From Propionispora sp. 2/2-37 (GTDB lineage Bacteria; Bacillota; Negativicutes; Propionisporales; Propionisporaceae): a stretch of 64,000 nt of DNA. This document shows, piece after piece, positions 18,150-27,300 of this stretch; within the stretch, counting starts at the first letter, position 1; each line of letters opens with the position of its first letter. The DNA lies in NCBI RefSeq assembly GCF_001298735.1, contig NZ_CYSP01000002.1, forward strand, positions 62,001 through 126,000, read 5' to 3'. Position numbers and translations under genes: made by a program. A model generated the notes under the pieces. It was not told the origin of the DNA and ran no database searches. It saw nothing but the letters and a program-made list of their open reading frames with translations.

Positions 18150-18911
18150 CTAAATGTTCAGTTTACTATAAATGTCAGCCCGCAACAGACGCAGCCGGAA
18201 TTCCCACAGCCCCCATTTGGGATGGGGTATGTTAATCCGCTTCAAGGCATAGGCATGATCCGTTCCCTGGTTAAGACCGGGTTCGCCGCTGCAGGCACCG
18301 ATATAGCCGGCCTCCCGGAGAATATCCTCGGTTGCCTGATCATACCCGCCATAAGGATAGGCCAAAAATTCCACCGGCACCCCAGTATGCTGTTCCAGTA
18401 GCGACTTTGATTCTACAATTTCCTGCCGCCTTTCCTCCAGGCTGATTTGATCCAGCTGCACATGGCTGGCCGTATGCGATCCGATTTCCGTGCCTCTTTG
18501 CAGCATGTCCGCAATCTGGGGCCACGAAAGATACCCCGGATAGGCTTCCACATAGCCGCTAACCACAAAGACCGTACCATGCATACCGTATTTCTCCATA
18601 ATCGGCAGCGCCTGCAGATAATTGTTATCATACCCGTCATCAAAGGTAATAATCACCGGCTTATCCGGCAGCTGCCGCTCCCCGGAAGCTGCCGCAAAAT
18701 AATCCCGGAGTGAAATAGCCGTGTAGCCGTGCTCCGCTAAATAACGCATCTGTTCCTCAAACTCGCCGGGCGAAACGGCATACAGATTATCTTCTTCACA
18801 CACCTTATGGTAGGCCAGAATCGGCACCCCGGGTGCAGGATAAAGCAGCCAGCCCAGTGACAATATAAGAACGACTGCCAAGGCAGCCGCCGTTTTAGTT
18901 CTGCGATTCAT
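18150..18911 (-). CDS. Polysaccharide deacetylase (NodB domain)
   Basis: A 253-residue exported carbohydrate esterase 4 protein. An N-terminal hydrophobic segment (AAALAVVLILSLGWLLY) anchors or exports it. The NodB motifs are present: ITFDDGYDN (catalytic Asp and metal Asp), GSHTASHVQL (metal histidines), and LAYPYGGYD. It likely removes N-acetyl groups from peptidoglycan or another envelope glycan. I chose ATG 18911, five nt after GGAGG. That start overlaps the whiA stop by 17 nt, so the two are probably co-translated, although they are functionally unrelated. Confidence 0.92.
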   Translation of the reverse strand: MNRRTKTAAALAVVLILSLGWLLYPAPGVPILAYHKVCEEDNLYAVSPGEFEEQMRYLAEHGYTAISLRDYFAAASGERQLPDKPVIITFDDGYDNNYLQALPIMEKYGMHGTVFVVSGYVEAYPGYLSWPQIADMLQRGTEIGSHTASHVQLDQISLEERRQEIVESKSLLEQHTGVPVEFLAYPYGGYDQATEDILREAGYIGACSGEPGLNQGTDHAYALKRINIPHPKWGLWEFRLRLLRADIYSKLNI

Positions 18912-19854
18912 CTTTTCCTCCATGTAAAAGCCCGCAGGCAATTTCCTCCAGTTTGCGCAGCCGGTGATTCATGCCGGATTTGCCGACTATGCCGCCTGCA
19001 GCATCCACCAATTCATTCAGGGTAGCATCCGGGTATTCCAAACGCAGTTTTGCCGTGTCCTTTAAATTCTGCGGTAATTTATCCAAACCGATCGTTTCCT
19101 GAATCCGCCGGATATTTTCTACCTGGCGGACGGCGGCATTCACTGTTTTTTGCAGGTTAGCCGTTTCGCAGTTCACCAGCCGGTTGACCTGATTGCGCAT
19201 CTCCTTGACTACCCGCACATTTTCAAATGCCAGCAGGGCATTATGGGCACCAACAATCCGCAGCAGGGAGGAAATGGCATCTCCGTCTTTTAAATAAACG
19301 ATATAATCATGCTTGCGTTCGGTCATCCCAACCGGCAAGCCGCTGTTTTTCAGTAAACGCACCAGTGTTTTGGCAAAATCCTGATTACCTGTAACCAGCT
19401 CCAGATGATAATCCCCCTCCGGCTTATTTACCGACCCTCCTCCTAAAAAGGCGCCGCGCAAATAAGCCCGCCGACAGCAGGACTTGCGCAAAATACCGGT
19501 ATCCCGCCCCACATTGATATTGTCATCCCGCATGATGCCCAAAGCAGACAGCAGACTGGTCACAACCGGCGAAGGAACCACCTTCAGCAAATAGGAATTG
19601 TTTTTCTTAAGACGCCGCCCCCGGGTAACCACAACTTCGGTTTTCAAATTGAAACCATTTTTTATCAGGGACAGTACCTTACGGGCTACAGCGGCGTTTT
19701 CCGTAGTAAAGGTAATCCCCAGATTGCTGTTGCCGCCGATCAGCATCGTCCCCCCCATGCGCATCAGCGATGCCAGTTCGGCGATGTGACAACAGCTTTG
19801 TTCCCCCACTACCCGGGCCAGTTCATTTTTTACTTCACTGGAAAAAGAAGACAC
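18895..19854 (-). CDS. whiA: DNA-binding protein WhiA
   Basis: A 319-residue WhiA with an N-terminal LAGLIDADG-like domain (ending around FENVRVVKEMRN) and a C-terminal helix-turn-helix (DTAKLRLEYPDATLNELVDA, then VGKSGMNHRLRKLEEIA). In Bacillus it affects cell division and chromosome segregation; in Streptomyces it controls sporulation. It is preceded by yvcK (16 nt gap) and rapZ, the standard Firmicutes cluster. The ATG at 19854 has a weak upstream ribosome site within the short gap to yvcK. Confidence 0.95.
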   Translation of the reverse strand: MSSFSSEVKNELARVVGEQSCCHIAELASLMRMGGTMLIGGNSNLGITFTTENAAVARKVLSLIKNGFNLKTEVVVTRGRRLKKNNSYLLKVVPSPVVTSLLSALGIMRDDNINVGRDTGILRKSCCRRAYLRGAFLGGGSVNKPEGDYHLELVTGNQDFAKTLVRLLKNSGLPVGMTERKHDYIVYLKDGDAISSLLRIVGAHNALLAFENVRVVKEMRNQVNRLVNCETANLQKTVNAAVRQVENIRRIQETIGLDKLPQNLKDTAKLRLEYPDATLNELVDAAGGIVGKSGMNHRLRKLEEIACGLLHGGKDESQN

Positions 19855-19870
19855 TTACCGTCACTCCGCT

Positions 19871-21235
19871 CTATTTTTCCAAGTCTTTTAGTTCCTTTAT
19901 GTTTTCACCAATCAGATAATAATCCAGCAGGCGCATCCGTTCCGAATTGACCGTCAGTTTGTAAATCATCGAAACAATGGTACGCGACAATTTTAACGGA
20001 TCATGGCGCACCAAGTTGGTTTCACTGATCACATTGGCCTTGATCACCTTAACCCCCAGCGCCTCAATCGCCTCGGCGTCCGGAAGAACCGGATAAGCTC
20101 CCTGGCTGGCGTACACTTCCTGCAGGACCGGTGCGATTTCCTGCGAATTGACGACAACATAGTCAATCACTCCCGGACCGATATGATCAATCAGCGCCCG
20201 GACGTGGTCCGCTGCCGTAAAGCCGTCGGTTTCACCCGGCTGGGTCATTACATTGCAAATATATATTTTAACGGCCTGCGTCTGCCGCAGCGCTTCTCCA
20301 ACCCCCTTGACCAGCAGGTTGGGCAAAACACTGGTATACAAACTTCCCGGACCTAAAACAACCGCATCGGCTTCCCGGATGGCTTCCAGGGCACCTTCCA
20401 CCGGCACGGCATCCTCCGGGCTGATAAATACCCGTTTTACCCGCTGGTTAGCCAGCGGAATATTGGATTCGCCCTCAACGATGCTGCCGTCAGCCATTTC
20501 AGCCAGCAGGCGGATGGTCTGCACCGAAGAAGGCAGTACTTTCCCCCGTACCGCCAATACCTTGCTGGATTCCCTCAAAGCCTGCTCGACATCCCCCAGC
20601 ACCTCGGTCATGGCGGCAATAAACAAATTGCCGAAACTATGCCCGGCCAGGCTGCCTTCGCCGCCAAAGCGGTGCTGAAAGAGTTTTTCCATCAGAGGTT
20701 CGGTATCGGCCAGAGCCACCAGACAGTTGCGCAAATCCCCCGGCGGAATGATCCCCAGGTCCGATCTCAGCCGCCCGGAAGAACCACCGTCATCGGCTAC
20801 CGTAACAATCGCCGTTACATTGCTGGTCACGCTTTTTATGCCGCGCAGCAACACCGACAAGCCGGTGCCGCCGCCGATTACGGCTACCGCCGGTCCCCGG
20901 TTCAACTTGCGTTTTTGAAAAATAATTTCCACCAGCCGGTCATGGCCGTCCGGTACCAGCACGCTGATGACCGAGCGGATAATCTGCCTGGTAGCAAAGG
21001 TCATCACCAGCAGCCCCAAAGCCACAACCAGGGTTCCGGCGATGGTCGTTACGGCATAATAATAATTGCCGGTAGTCAGATATACCATCCGGAAAATAGC
21101 TTCTTCCAAAGCCCCGACATATTTATAGTTAAAAATGATAGCCAGCCCGAGACTTGCCGCCATTACTCCCACAGAAAACAGCAATAGCCAGCGCTTCAAC
21201 TTCATTCCCGGATACAACCATTTTAAAAAATGCAT
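19871..21235 (-). CDS. yvcK: YvcK/GlmR-type gluconeogenesis factor with N-terminal membrane anchor
   Basis: A ~454-residue protein of the CofD-like family. The nucleotide-binding start of the soluble domain is VAVIGGGTGLSVLLRG at about residue 128, followed by VADDGGSSGRLR and PGDLRNCLVALA. The first ~110 residues hold two hydrophobic segments (LLLFSVGVMAASLGLAIIF and ITIAGTLVVALGLLVM-like), which the Bacillus protein lacks but which many Negativicutes and clostridial homologues have. YvcK binds UDP-GlcNAc and links carbon metabolism to wall synthesis. I favour ATG 21235; a TTG 13 codons upstream is also open. Confidence 0.92.
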   Translation of the reverse strand: MHFLKWLYPGMKLKRWLLLFSVGVMAASLGLAIIFNYKYVGALEEAIFRMVYLTTGNYYYAVTTIAGTLVVALGLLVMTFATRQIIRSVISVLVPDGHDRLVEIIFQKRKLNRGPAVAVIGGGTGLSVLLRGIKSVTSNVTAIVTVADDGGSSGRLRSDLGIIPPGDLRNCLVALADTEPLMEKLFQHRFGGEGSLAGHSFGNLFIAAMTEVLGDVEQALRESSKVLAVRGKVLPSSVQTIRLLAEMADGSIVEGESNIPLANQRVKRVFISPEDAVPVEGALEAIREADAVVLGPGSLYTSVLPNLLVKGVGEALRQTQAVKIYICNVMTQPGETDGFTAADHVRALIDHIGPGVIDYVVVNSQEIAPVLQEVYASQGAYPVLPDAEAIEALGVKVIKANVISETNLVRHDPLKLSRTIVSMIYKLTVNSERMRLLDYYLIGENIKELKDLEK

Positions 21236-21337
21236 AATCGCATTACACCTCTGCTCTTTACCAGCTAATTCCAATTATTCATCCGGCCACTAATACCGTA
21301 TCAACCATTATCCTACCGTTTTAAGGCTGACACACTA

Positions 21338-22231
21338 CTAGCAGGATTCATGATGGAGTTCCACTTCATTGCGTGAGACATCCCGATGTTCAATGTTGAC
21401 TTTATAGCCCTTGCTGCGAAGATTTTCATACAGCCTATGGGCGACAAACACCGAGCGGTGCATCCCCCCTGTACAGCCGATCGCGATGACCAGGTTGCTC
21501 TTGCCTTCTTGAATATAATTAGGAACTAAAAAATCCACCAGGCCGAGCAATTTTTCCATGAACTGCTGAGTAATGGGCCATTTCCAGATATAATCGCCAA
21601 CCTCCCTTACTGTGCCACTTTTCCGCCGCAATGATTCAACATAAAAAGGATTTGGTAAAAAACGCACATCAAATACCATATCGGCATCCAGCGGCATGCC
21701 ATGTTTAAACCCAAAGGAAACAACCGTAATTTGCATGCGTTCCTGAGTACATTCGCAGGCAAATAAAGAAACTACCTTATCTCTAAGTTCAGCCGTGGTG
21801 GTAACCGAAGTATCGATAATATGATTGGCCCGGCCCCGGACCTGTTCCACCCGCACGCGCTCACTGGCAATACCGGAGCTGATGCGGCCATGCGGCGCCA
21901 TCGGGTGACGGCGGCGGCTTTCTTTATAACGCCGGATTAATGTTTCATCCGACGCCTCCAAAAACAGGATTTCATACACATACCCCTGGTTTTCCATTTC
22001 TTCCAGCACCTGAAGCAGGGTGTCAAAAAACTCCCGCCCCCGGATATCCACCACCAGGGCAACTTTATTCACCTGGCCGGCAGACTGGGTGCAAAGTTCG
22101 GCGAATTTGGGAATCAGCGCCGGCGGCAGGTTATCGACACAAAAATAACCGATATCCTCCATCGTACGGACAACCTGGGTTTTGCCTGCTCCGGACATTC
22201 CGGTGATAATGACCAGGCGTACATCTTGCAT
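21338..22231 (-). CDS. rapZ: RNase adapter / nucleotide-binding protein RapZ
   Basis: A 297-residue P-loop protein (YvcJ in Bacillus). The Walker A is IITGMSGAGKTQVV, near the N-terminus, and the C-terminal half has FGFKHGMPLDADMVFDVRFLPNP and IGCTGGMHRSV. In E. coli RapZ guides RNase E to the GlmZ sRNA; in Firmicutes it hydrolyses nucleotides and its role is less clear. The ATG at 22231 has AGAGGTGA upstream; a start seven codons earlier is possible. It heads rapZ-yvcK-whiA. Confidence 0.95.
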   Translation of the reverse strand: MQDVRLVIITGMSGAGKTQVVRTMEDIGYFCVDNLPPALIPKFAELCTQSAGQVNKVALVVDIRGREFFDTLLQVLEEMENQGYVYEILFLEASDETLIRRYKESRRRHPMAPHGRISSGIASERVRVEQVRGRANHIIDTSVTTTAELRDKVVSLFACECTQERMQITVVSFGFKHGMPLDADMVFDVRFLPNPFYVESLRRKSGTVREVGDYIWKWPITQQFMEKLLGLVDFLVPNYIQEGKSNLVIAIGCTGGMHRSVFVAHRLYENLRSKGYKVNIEHRDVSRNEVELHHESC

Positions 22232-22270
22232 GCATATCACCTCTTTCTGCAATGATTCGCTCTTATATAA

Positions 22271-23005
22271 TTACATTACGACAGGGCGCAGGCGGTTCTG
22301 ACGCCGGGACAAGTGCGCAATGATTTTTTCAACCGAAGAATTTAGCATATCCCGCTCCGCTACTCCGTTTTCCTCTAAAAGCGCCAGGGCCGCTGCGAAA
22401 TCGCCAATATGGTAGGCAAAATGACTATCCGTTCCCACAATCATTTTCGCTCCGTATTGTTTGGCTAATTGTATAATCCGGCTGCAATAAGGGCGGCTGC
22501 CCTGACGTGAACGCACCAGGGAACTGTTGTTTACTTCCAGCGCCACGTCATACTGGGCTGCGGCTTTTACCACCGCTTCGGCATCAATCTGAAAACCGGG
22601 ATTGCCGGGATGAACAATAACATCCACCCAGGGATTTTTAACGGTATTGATCATAGTCTGCGTATTTTCTTCCACGGAAGCGGCATGGTAACTTTCGCTG
22701 TGAAAACCGGCCATAACCAAATCCAGCTTTTTCAGCCGTTCATCACTTAAGTCAATACTGCCGTCCGGGCCAATAATATTGGCCTCGATTCCCTTTAAGA
22801 CCCGGACACCAAACAATTCATCCGGTATGGCGACCAGGTTGGCAAAATGATACTCATGCGGCCCTCCCAGCATCCTGGGCCCATGGTCCGTAATGGCAAT
22901 CATCGCCAGTCCTTTATCGGCCGCCACACGGGCGTTTTCCAGAACGGTACTGTAGGCATGGCCGCTGGCAACCGTATGAATATGCAAATCTGCGACAAGA
23001 CTCAT
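22271..23005 (-). CDS. PHP-domain phosphatase (YcdX-like)
   Basis: A 244-residue PHP-fold metal enzyme. Metal-binding signatures are visible: ADLHIHTVASGHAYST at the start, ITDHGPRM, a central GIEANI with a glutamate ligand, VIVHPGNPG, EVNNSS and GTDSHFAYHIGDF near the end. These match the YcdX branch of trinuclear zinc phosphatases. The substrate is unknown. AGGAGGAG precedes the ATG. It sits upstream of rapZ with a 39-nt gap and may be the first gene of that transcript. Confidence 0.9.
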   Translation of the reverse strand: MSLVADLHIHTVASGHAYSTVLENARVAADKGLAMIAITDHGPRMLGGPHEYHFANLVAIPDELFGVRVLKGIEANIIGPDGSIDLSDERLKKLDLVMAGFHSESYHAASVEENTQTMINTVKNPWVDVIVHPGNPGFQIDAEAVVKAAAQYDVALEVNNSSLVRSRQGSRPYCSRIIQLAKQYGAKMIVGTDSHFAYHIGDFAAALALLEENGVAERDMLNSSVEKIIAHLSRRQNRLRPVVM

Positions 23006-23162
23006 ACTGCTTTTCTCCTCCTTAACACCCCTGCAAACTAAATTTCCTTATATCTACCGCCAAATATTCCACCCAAAAAATCAGGCCGGCGATAATCATC
23101 AGTCAAACAACAACAAAACCTCTCATGCCTCTACATATTATATGGCAAAATAACCGAAAAAG

Positions 23163-23217
23163 CAAAAAATGAAACAGCTGCCAGCCACCGGATTAATCCT
23201 CCGGTTTCTGTCAGCTG
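23163..23217 (-). terminator. Terminator of the HAD phosphatase gene
   Basis: Minus-strand CAGCTG...AACCGGAGG / ATCCGGT...CAGCTG forms a 40-nt hairpin, followed by TTTCATTTTTTGC. Confidence 0.7.
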
Positions 23218-23225
23218 CATGGTAT

Positions 23226-24026
23226 TTACCGCCGCAAAACATATTTTTCGATCGCTTCCGCCACACCGTCTTCGTCATGCCCCCGCGTCACGGCCTGCGC
23301 TGCTGCTTTTACTCTTTCCGAGGCATTACCCATAGCTACACCCCAGCCGGCATATTCAATCATGTCCAGATCATTCTGCGAATCACCGACAGCCATAACC
23401 GACTCAGGACCAATGTTCAGCTTTTGCGCCAGAAAATGCAAGGCCCAGCCCTTATTCACACCGAGCTGCGTCATTTCCAGATACTGCGGTTTGGAGACGG
23501 CCATACTCAGCCGGCCGGCAAAACGTTTTCCCATAACCTTCTGAATCTCTTGTATGGTGTCCGCTTCCGCAATGGTCAGCATTTTGCTCGCTTCGCCGGG
23601 AATGGTATAAAACCGGTCGCCGACAACCTCCGCTTTGACACCGGCGGTTTCTTCATACAGCCGTACCCGGTCATTATATTCTTTGACATACAGCACATCG
23701 TCAATATGCAATTGCAGGTACCAGCCCTTTTCCCGGAACAAAGCCAATATCTCGTCCATCACCTGCCGCGGTACCGGGCGGTTTGACAAAACTTCCCCCG
23801 ACAGGCTGGCTTTAATCAGCGCTCCGTTATAAGTGATAATCGGCACATCCAGTTCCAGCTGCTTTGCATAAGGAAGCGCCGAAGAATGCATGCGCCCGGT
23901 TGCCACCGTTACCATGACGCCCTGCGCAACCGCTGCCCGTATAGCCTGTTTTGCCCGGGGTGATACCCTTCGCTTGGAATCCAGCAGGGTATCATCCAAA
24001 TCTAATGCAACTAATTTAATGGTCAT
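23226..24026 (-). CDS. Cof-type HAD family phosphatase
   Basis: A 266-residue HAD hydrolase of the Cof/YwpJ type. Motif I is ALDLDDTLLDSKRR, motif II includes VTVATGR, and the C-terminal GDSQNDLDMIEYAGWGVAMGNA is motif III/IV. The middle region is the mobile C2 cap. It acts in the cytoplasm on small phosphates (sugar phosphates or cofactors); the substrate cannot be read from sequence. GGAGGAATTGGG precedes the ATG. The ogt gene lies 28 nt upstream on the same strand, so they may be co-transcribed. Confidence 0.92.
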   Translation of the reverse strand: MTIKLVALDLDDTLLDSKRRVSPRAKQAIRAAVAQGVMVTVATGRMHSSALPYAKQLELDVPIITYNGALIKASLSGEVLSNRPVPRQVMDEILALFREKGWYLQLHIDDVLYVKEYNDRVRLYEETAGVKAEVVGDRFYTIPGEASKMLTIAEADTIQEIQKVMGKRFAGRLSMAVSKPQYLEMTQLGVNKGWALHFLAQKLNIGPESVMAVGDSQNDLDMIEYAGWGVAMGNASERVKAAAQAVTRGHDEDGVAEAIEKYVLRR

Positions 24027-24054
24027 CCCAATTCCTCCAATTTATATAGCTAGC

Positions 24055-24603
24055 TTAATTATACCCCGGCAGCCCGTGCCCGACCAGCTTATTTCCGGAT
24101 TCCGCTTCCGGTATCTGCGTTGATTCCAGCAATAGCAGGGCCCTCTTCATGTCCAGTCCGCCGCCGAAACCGGTCAGGCTGCCATTGCTCCCCACCACCC
24201 GGTGGCAGGGAACAATAATCGGAGTCCGGTTGATGTGTAAAGCGCCGCCGGCCGCCCGTGCTGCTTGCGGCGAGCCGGCGGCCGCCGCCGCCTGACGGTA
24301 GGTCCGGGTCTGTCCGTGAGGAATAGAAGCCGTATACATCAACACTGCTTTTTGGAAAGGCGTATACCCCTGCCAGTCAATAGGCAAAGTAAACTCCACC
24401 GGAAAACCCTGCCAGTATACATTCAGTTCCTGGCGCAGGGCTTCACTCAATTCATGTAAAGCATGACCATTTTCCCAGCCGGGCGGCAGGTCGGCCACGG
24501 CTTCTTCCCGGGTTTGATAGGGAAAACTGATGGCCCACAGCCCTCTGTCCGACCAGGCTGCTGCCATAAATCCCCAGCGCGTGTCGATCATATTGTATTG
24601 CAT
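24055..24603 (-). CDS. ogt: Methylated-DNA--protein-cysteine methyltransferase
   Basis: A 182-residue DNA-repair protein that takes methyl groups from O6-methylguanine onto a cysteine. The acceptor motif is IIVPCHRVVGSNGSLTGFGGG and the DNA-binding helix is FQKAVLMYTASIPHGQTRTYRQ. The motif is intact, so it is likely functional. I place the start at ATG 24603 with AAAGGGG upstream. The N-terminal domain is the short form seen in Ogt, with no Ada regulatory part. Confidence 0.93.
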   Translation of the reverse strand: MQYNMIDTRWGFMAAAWSDRGLWAISFPYQTREEAVADLPPGWENGHALHELSEALRQELNVYWQGFPVEFTLPIDWQGYTPFQKAVLMYTASIPHGQTRTYRQAAAAAGSPQAARAAGGALHINRTPIIVPCHRVVGSNGSLTGFGGGLDMKRALLLLESTQIPEAESGNKLVGHGLPGYN

Positions 24604-24677
24604 AACATGCCCCTTTCTTCCATCCGACAAAATCTATTAAATTTTTTCGCCACTCCTGTTTTTAACTCCTGCTTAAT

Positions 24678-24707
24678 GCATGAAATTGTTCCAATCCGTT
24701 CATGCTA
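24678..24707 (+). promoter_or_regulatory. Possible forespore (sigma-F/G-like) promoter
   Basis: GCATG (24678-24682), an 18-nt spacer and CATGCTA (24701-24707) resemble sigma-F/sigma-G promoters. It lies about 85 nt before the DUF3231-like gene. No good sigma-70-type promoter competes here. Confidence 0.4.
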
Positions 24708-24792
24708 TACATTACCAACGCATTAATTCCGCTTTTAATGCGTCTACAGCCGGGGGAATGCACCAGGCAAAATTTTATCGGGGGGATGCACC

Positions 24793-25335
24793 ATGTCATT
24801 ACTGGATAGAGTTAACTCGGAAACACGCAACATCTTTAATATGTTCTTCGACAAAGAGCCGCTTAATTATTTGGAAGCTGCCAGTCTGTACGGCGTTGTA
24901 GGCCAGGGAAGACTCAATATTGTCATCTTGGAAATTATGTATAATCACGCCCAGGATGCCGAGTTAAAGAAATTGATTAAAGAGGCCATTGAATCTCATA
25001 CCGGCTCTCTTATTGAAGAATCGGAAGCATTTCTGGAAAATAGCGGCGCCGAAGTGCCCAGCCTGCAGTTTCAAAAACGCACACTGCACCGCTCACCTAT
25101 GGAAATCCCGGAAGATGCCCGGGCCAGCGACCGGGAAATCGCCCTGACCTTAGCCACCTTGGCCAAGGCTTCGCAGACCGCCTTATTAGGTGCGCTGCAT
25201 CAATCCTATCAACTGGATGTGGCGTTGCTGTACCGGGAAATGCTGGACAAAGGTCTGGACTGGGATTACCGTCTGCTGCAACTGGCGCTGGACCGCGGCT
25301 GGCTGCCGCACCTGGCCAAAATCACCCAGCATTAA
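24793..25335 (+). CDS. DUF3231-like, spore-coat-F-related protein
   Basis: A 180-residue soluble, largely helical protein. The segments EAASLYGVVGQGRLNIVILE and HAQDAELKKLIKEAIESHT resemble the DUF3231/coat protein F group, which has a ferritin-like four-helix form. It has no signal peptide. GGGGGGA lies about 7 nt before the ATG. It is monocistronic, with a possible sigma-F/G promoter upstream and a two-way terminator downstream. A spore-related role is inference from the family and promoter. Confidence 0.65.
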   Translation: MSLLDRVNSETRNIFNMFFDKEPLNYLEAASLYGVVGQGRLNIVILEIMYNHAQDAELKKLIKEAIESHTGSLIEESEAFLENSGAEVPSLQFQKRTLHRSPMEIPEDARASDREIALTLATLAKASQTALLGALHQSYQLDVALLYREMLDKGLDWDYRLLQLALDRGWLPHLAKITQH

Positions 25336-25367
25336 AACGGTTAGCGGCCGCCAGCACATATCCGTAA

Positions 25368-25405
25368 AAAAAGCTTACCGCAGCAAAGGCTGCGGCAAGC
25401 TTTTT
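25368..25405. terminator. Bidirectional terminator
   Basis: AAAAAGCTTACCGCAGC and GCTGCGGCAAGCTTTTT form a long stem with a 4-nt loop. It separates the plus-strand DUF3231-like gene from the minus-strand rubredoxin. Confidence 0.85.
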
Positions 25406-25413
25406 ATATGTAC

Positions 25414-25572
25414 TTATTGTTGTTCAAATTGATCTTTGCCAACCCCGCAAAGCGGGCAAACCCAATCTTCCGGAATGTCCTCAAAACGAGTTCCCGGCGC
25501 AATACCGCTATCCGGATCGCCTTGTTCTTCGTCGTAAACATAATTACATACTGTACATACCCATTTTGCCAT
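25414..25572 (-). CDS. Rubredoxin
   Basis: A 52-residue protein with the two iron-binding knuckles CTVCNYVY (near residue 6) and CPLCGVGK (near residue 39). Between them is [20 protein letters not shown], the rubredoxin consensus. It carries single electrons on one Fe(Cys)4 centre in the cytoplasm, in anaerobes often for oxygen or superoxide detoxification. The ATG at 25572 follows AAGGGGATGG. The gene stands alone; its partner reductase is not in the window. Its small size makes it easy to overlook. Confidence 0.96.
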   Translation of the reverse strand: MAKWVCTVCNYVYDEEQGDPDSGIAPGTRFEDIPEDWVCPLCGVGKDQFEQQ

Positions 25573-25672
25573 GACTACCATCCCCTTTTTTTACGATTTT
25601 TTAAGTTATAGGTAGTACGGCCTGTACTATAACAGCGCAGGCCATACATAACTATCCCGGTTTACCTGCAGA

Positions 25673-26440
25673 TTACCACTGGCGGTTGGAGCCTCCGCCC
25701 CCGCCGGAACCGCCGCCAAATCCGCCGCGGCCTCCCGGACCGCCTCCTCCACCGCCGCGGAACCGCAGCAGCGACAACAGCAGCCAGGTAATATTTCCTC
25801 CCAGGAAAACCCAGTCAAAGACCAAAACTCCTATGACCATGGCCACACCGACGGCCTTCATCCACCACGGCAGTGTATCAAACCAGGAACCCTGCTGTGC
25901 GGGAGCAGGCTTGGCAGTCTGGCCCCCGGTTGCAATTTCCGCGCCGTATTCGGCCGCTACCACCTGTGTCAGCGCCACGTACCCGTTTAAAATACCCCGG
26001 TCGTAATCGTTTTGGCGAAAAAACGGCAGCATGTACTCATCCTGCAGGCGGCCGGTTTTTGCATCCGGTAAAGCCCCTTCCAAACCATAACCTACTTCAA
26101 TGCGGGATTTATGGTCATCAACGGCTACCAGCATGACCACGCCATTATTCAGTTCTTTGTCTCCCACACCCCATTGACGCAAAACCGCCAAGCCATACTC
26201 ATCAGGGGTTGAATCCCCCAGTGTCTTGACAGTAACCACCACAATCTGCGCTTTGGTCTTAGCCGCTAGGCGGCTGCCAAGGTCATTAATGCGCTGCTCG
26301 GTAGCGCTGCTTACGACATCGGCATAATCTTGTATATAAATACTGTGGGTGGGTGCAGGCGGTACTTGCGGCTGGGCCCAAGCTACAGCCGCAATAAATA
26401 AATATAATCCCGCTGCCAGCCAGGCCAGCCATTTTTTCAT
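25673..26440 (-). CDS. TPM-domain membrane protein
   Basis: A 255-residue protein with a signal peptide (LAGLYLFIAAVAWA), a TPM domain (IYIQDYADVVSSATEQRI to about residue 150, including NNGVVMLVAVDDHKSRIEVGYGLEG), a transmembrane segment (AVGVAMVIGVLVFDWVFLGGNI) and a Gly-rich tail ending in GGSGGGGGSNRQW. The tail and domain order match the YgcG family. Its partner LemA is encoded directly upstream (20 nt gap). The pair is common in bacteria; its function in envelope maintenance is not well defined. ATG 26440 is preferred over the preceding GTG. Confidence 0.9.
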   Translation of the reverse strand: MKKWLAWLAAGLYLFIAAVAWAQPQVPPAPTHSIYIQDYADVVSSATEQRINDLGSRLAAKTKAQIVVVTVKTLGDSTPDEYGLAVLRQWGVGDKELNNGVVMLVAVDDHKSRIEVGYGLEGALPDAKTGRLQDEYMLPFFRQNDYDRGILNGYVALTQVVAAEYGAEIATGGQTAKPAPAQQGSWFDTLPWWMKAVGVAMVIGVLVFDWVFLGGNITWLLLSLLRFRGGGGGGPGGRGGFGGGSGGGGGSNRQW

Positions 26441-26459
26441 CACAATCCCCCTGCCCTAT

Positions 26460-27014
26460 TTAAAACTGGACTGCAGGCACCTGAGACGCCCCCTCTGCCG
26501 CTTTAAAATACTCTTTGGGCCCAAACCCAATGATACCGGCAAATATGCTGGTCGGCAAAGAACGGATTTTCACATTGTAAACCTGAACCGAGTCATTGTA
26601 GTCCTTGCGGGCCACAGCAATACGATTTTCCGTACCGCTCAGTTCATCCTGCAACGCCCGGAAATTCTGGTCGGCTTTTAAATTCGGATAATTTTCCGCA
26701 ATCACCAGCAACCGGCTCAGCGCACTATTCATATCCGCATCAGCCTGTGCCTTGGCGGCAGGCCCCTGCGCCCCGGCCAGTCTGGCCCGGGCATCGGACA
26801 CAGCCTGAATGGCCGACTGCTCATGCGCGGCATAGCCCTTCACCGTATTCACCAAATTCGGAATCAGATCCGCCCGGCGCTGCAACTGGTTTTCTATCTG
26901 ACTCCATTTACCATTTACCTGTTCATTTAAGCTGATTAAACCGTTATAGGAACTTACGCCCCATACCGCCAGCAACGCAATCAATACAATTACAATCCAT
27001 CCTGCTTTATTCAT
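26460..27014 (-). CDS. lemA: LemA family protein
   Basis: A 184-residue LemA with an N-terminal membrane segment (AGWIVIVLIALLAVWGVSSYN) and a long helical soluble domain with the signatures NGKWSQIENQLQRRADLIPNLVNTVKGYAAHE and ENYPNLKADQNFRALQDELSGTENRIAVARKDYN. It forms an operon with the TPM-domain protein. The ATG at 27014 has GGAGGG about 14 nt upstream, which is somewhat far. Confidence 0.95.
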   Translation of the reverse strand: MNKAGWIVIVLIALLAVWGVSSYNGLISLNEQVNGKWSQIENQLQRRADLIPNLVNTVKGYAAHEQSAIQAVSDARARLAGAQGPAAKAQADADMNSALSRLLVIAENYPNLKADQNFRALQDELSGTENRIAVARKDYNDSVQVYNVKIRSLPTSIFAGIIGFGPKEYFKAAEGASQVPAVQF

Positions 27015-27145
27015 ATAATGGAAAATAGCCCTCCTTTATAATGTTCTCCATAGGACATCTTTATTTTACTACGATTTCAGCATCCTTGACAATGACAAGT
27101 ATCACCACAGCTAGTTTACCCTGCTCCTCACCCGTTATGCATCAA

Positions 27146-27156
27146 GGGACGGTTCT
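27146..27156 (-). repeat. AGAACCGTCCC motif, copy 1
   Basis: One of three exact AGAACCGTCCC copies in 27-38 kb, here in minus orientation. It is in the 286-nt gap between lemA and the LysR gene. I see no other feature in that gap, though part of it reads like decayed coding sequence. Confidence 0.5.
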
Positions 27157-27300
27157 CCCGCTTCCCCACAGGTTTTGCCACCGCCACGCCTTGAAAGCAA
27201 TCTTCCGGTTCCCCCTCAAAGGCGGTTATTGTAAAACTCGCCTGCAGGCATTGGGAGGCAAACCTCGTCAGGCCTGTTCTTTGGCATTCTCTTCTCCAAG

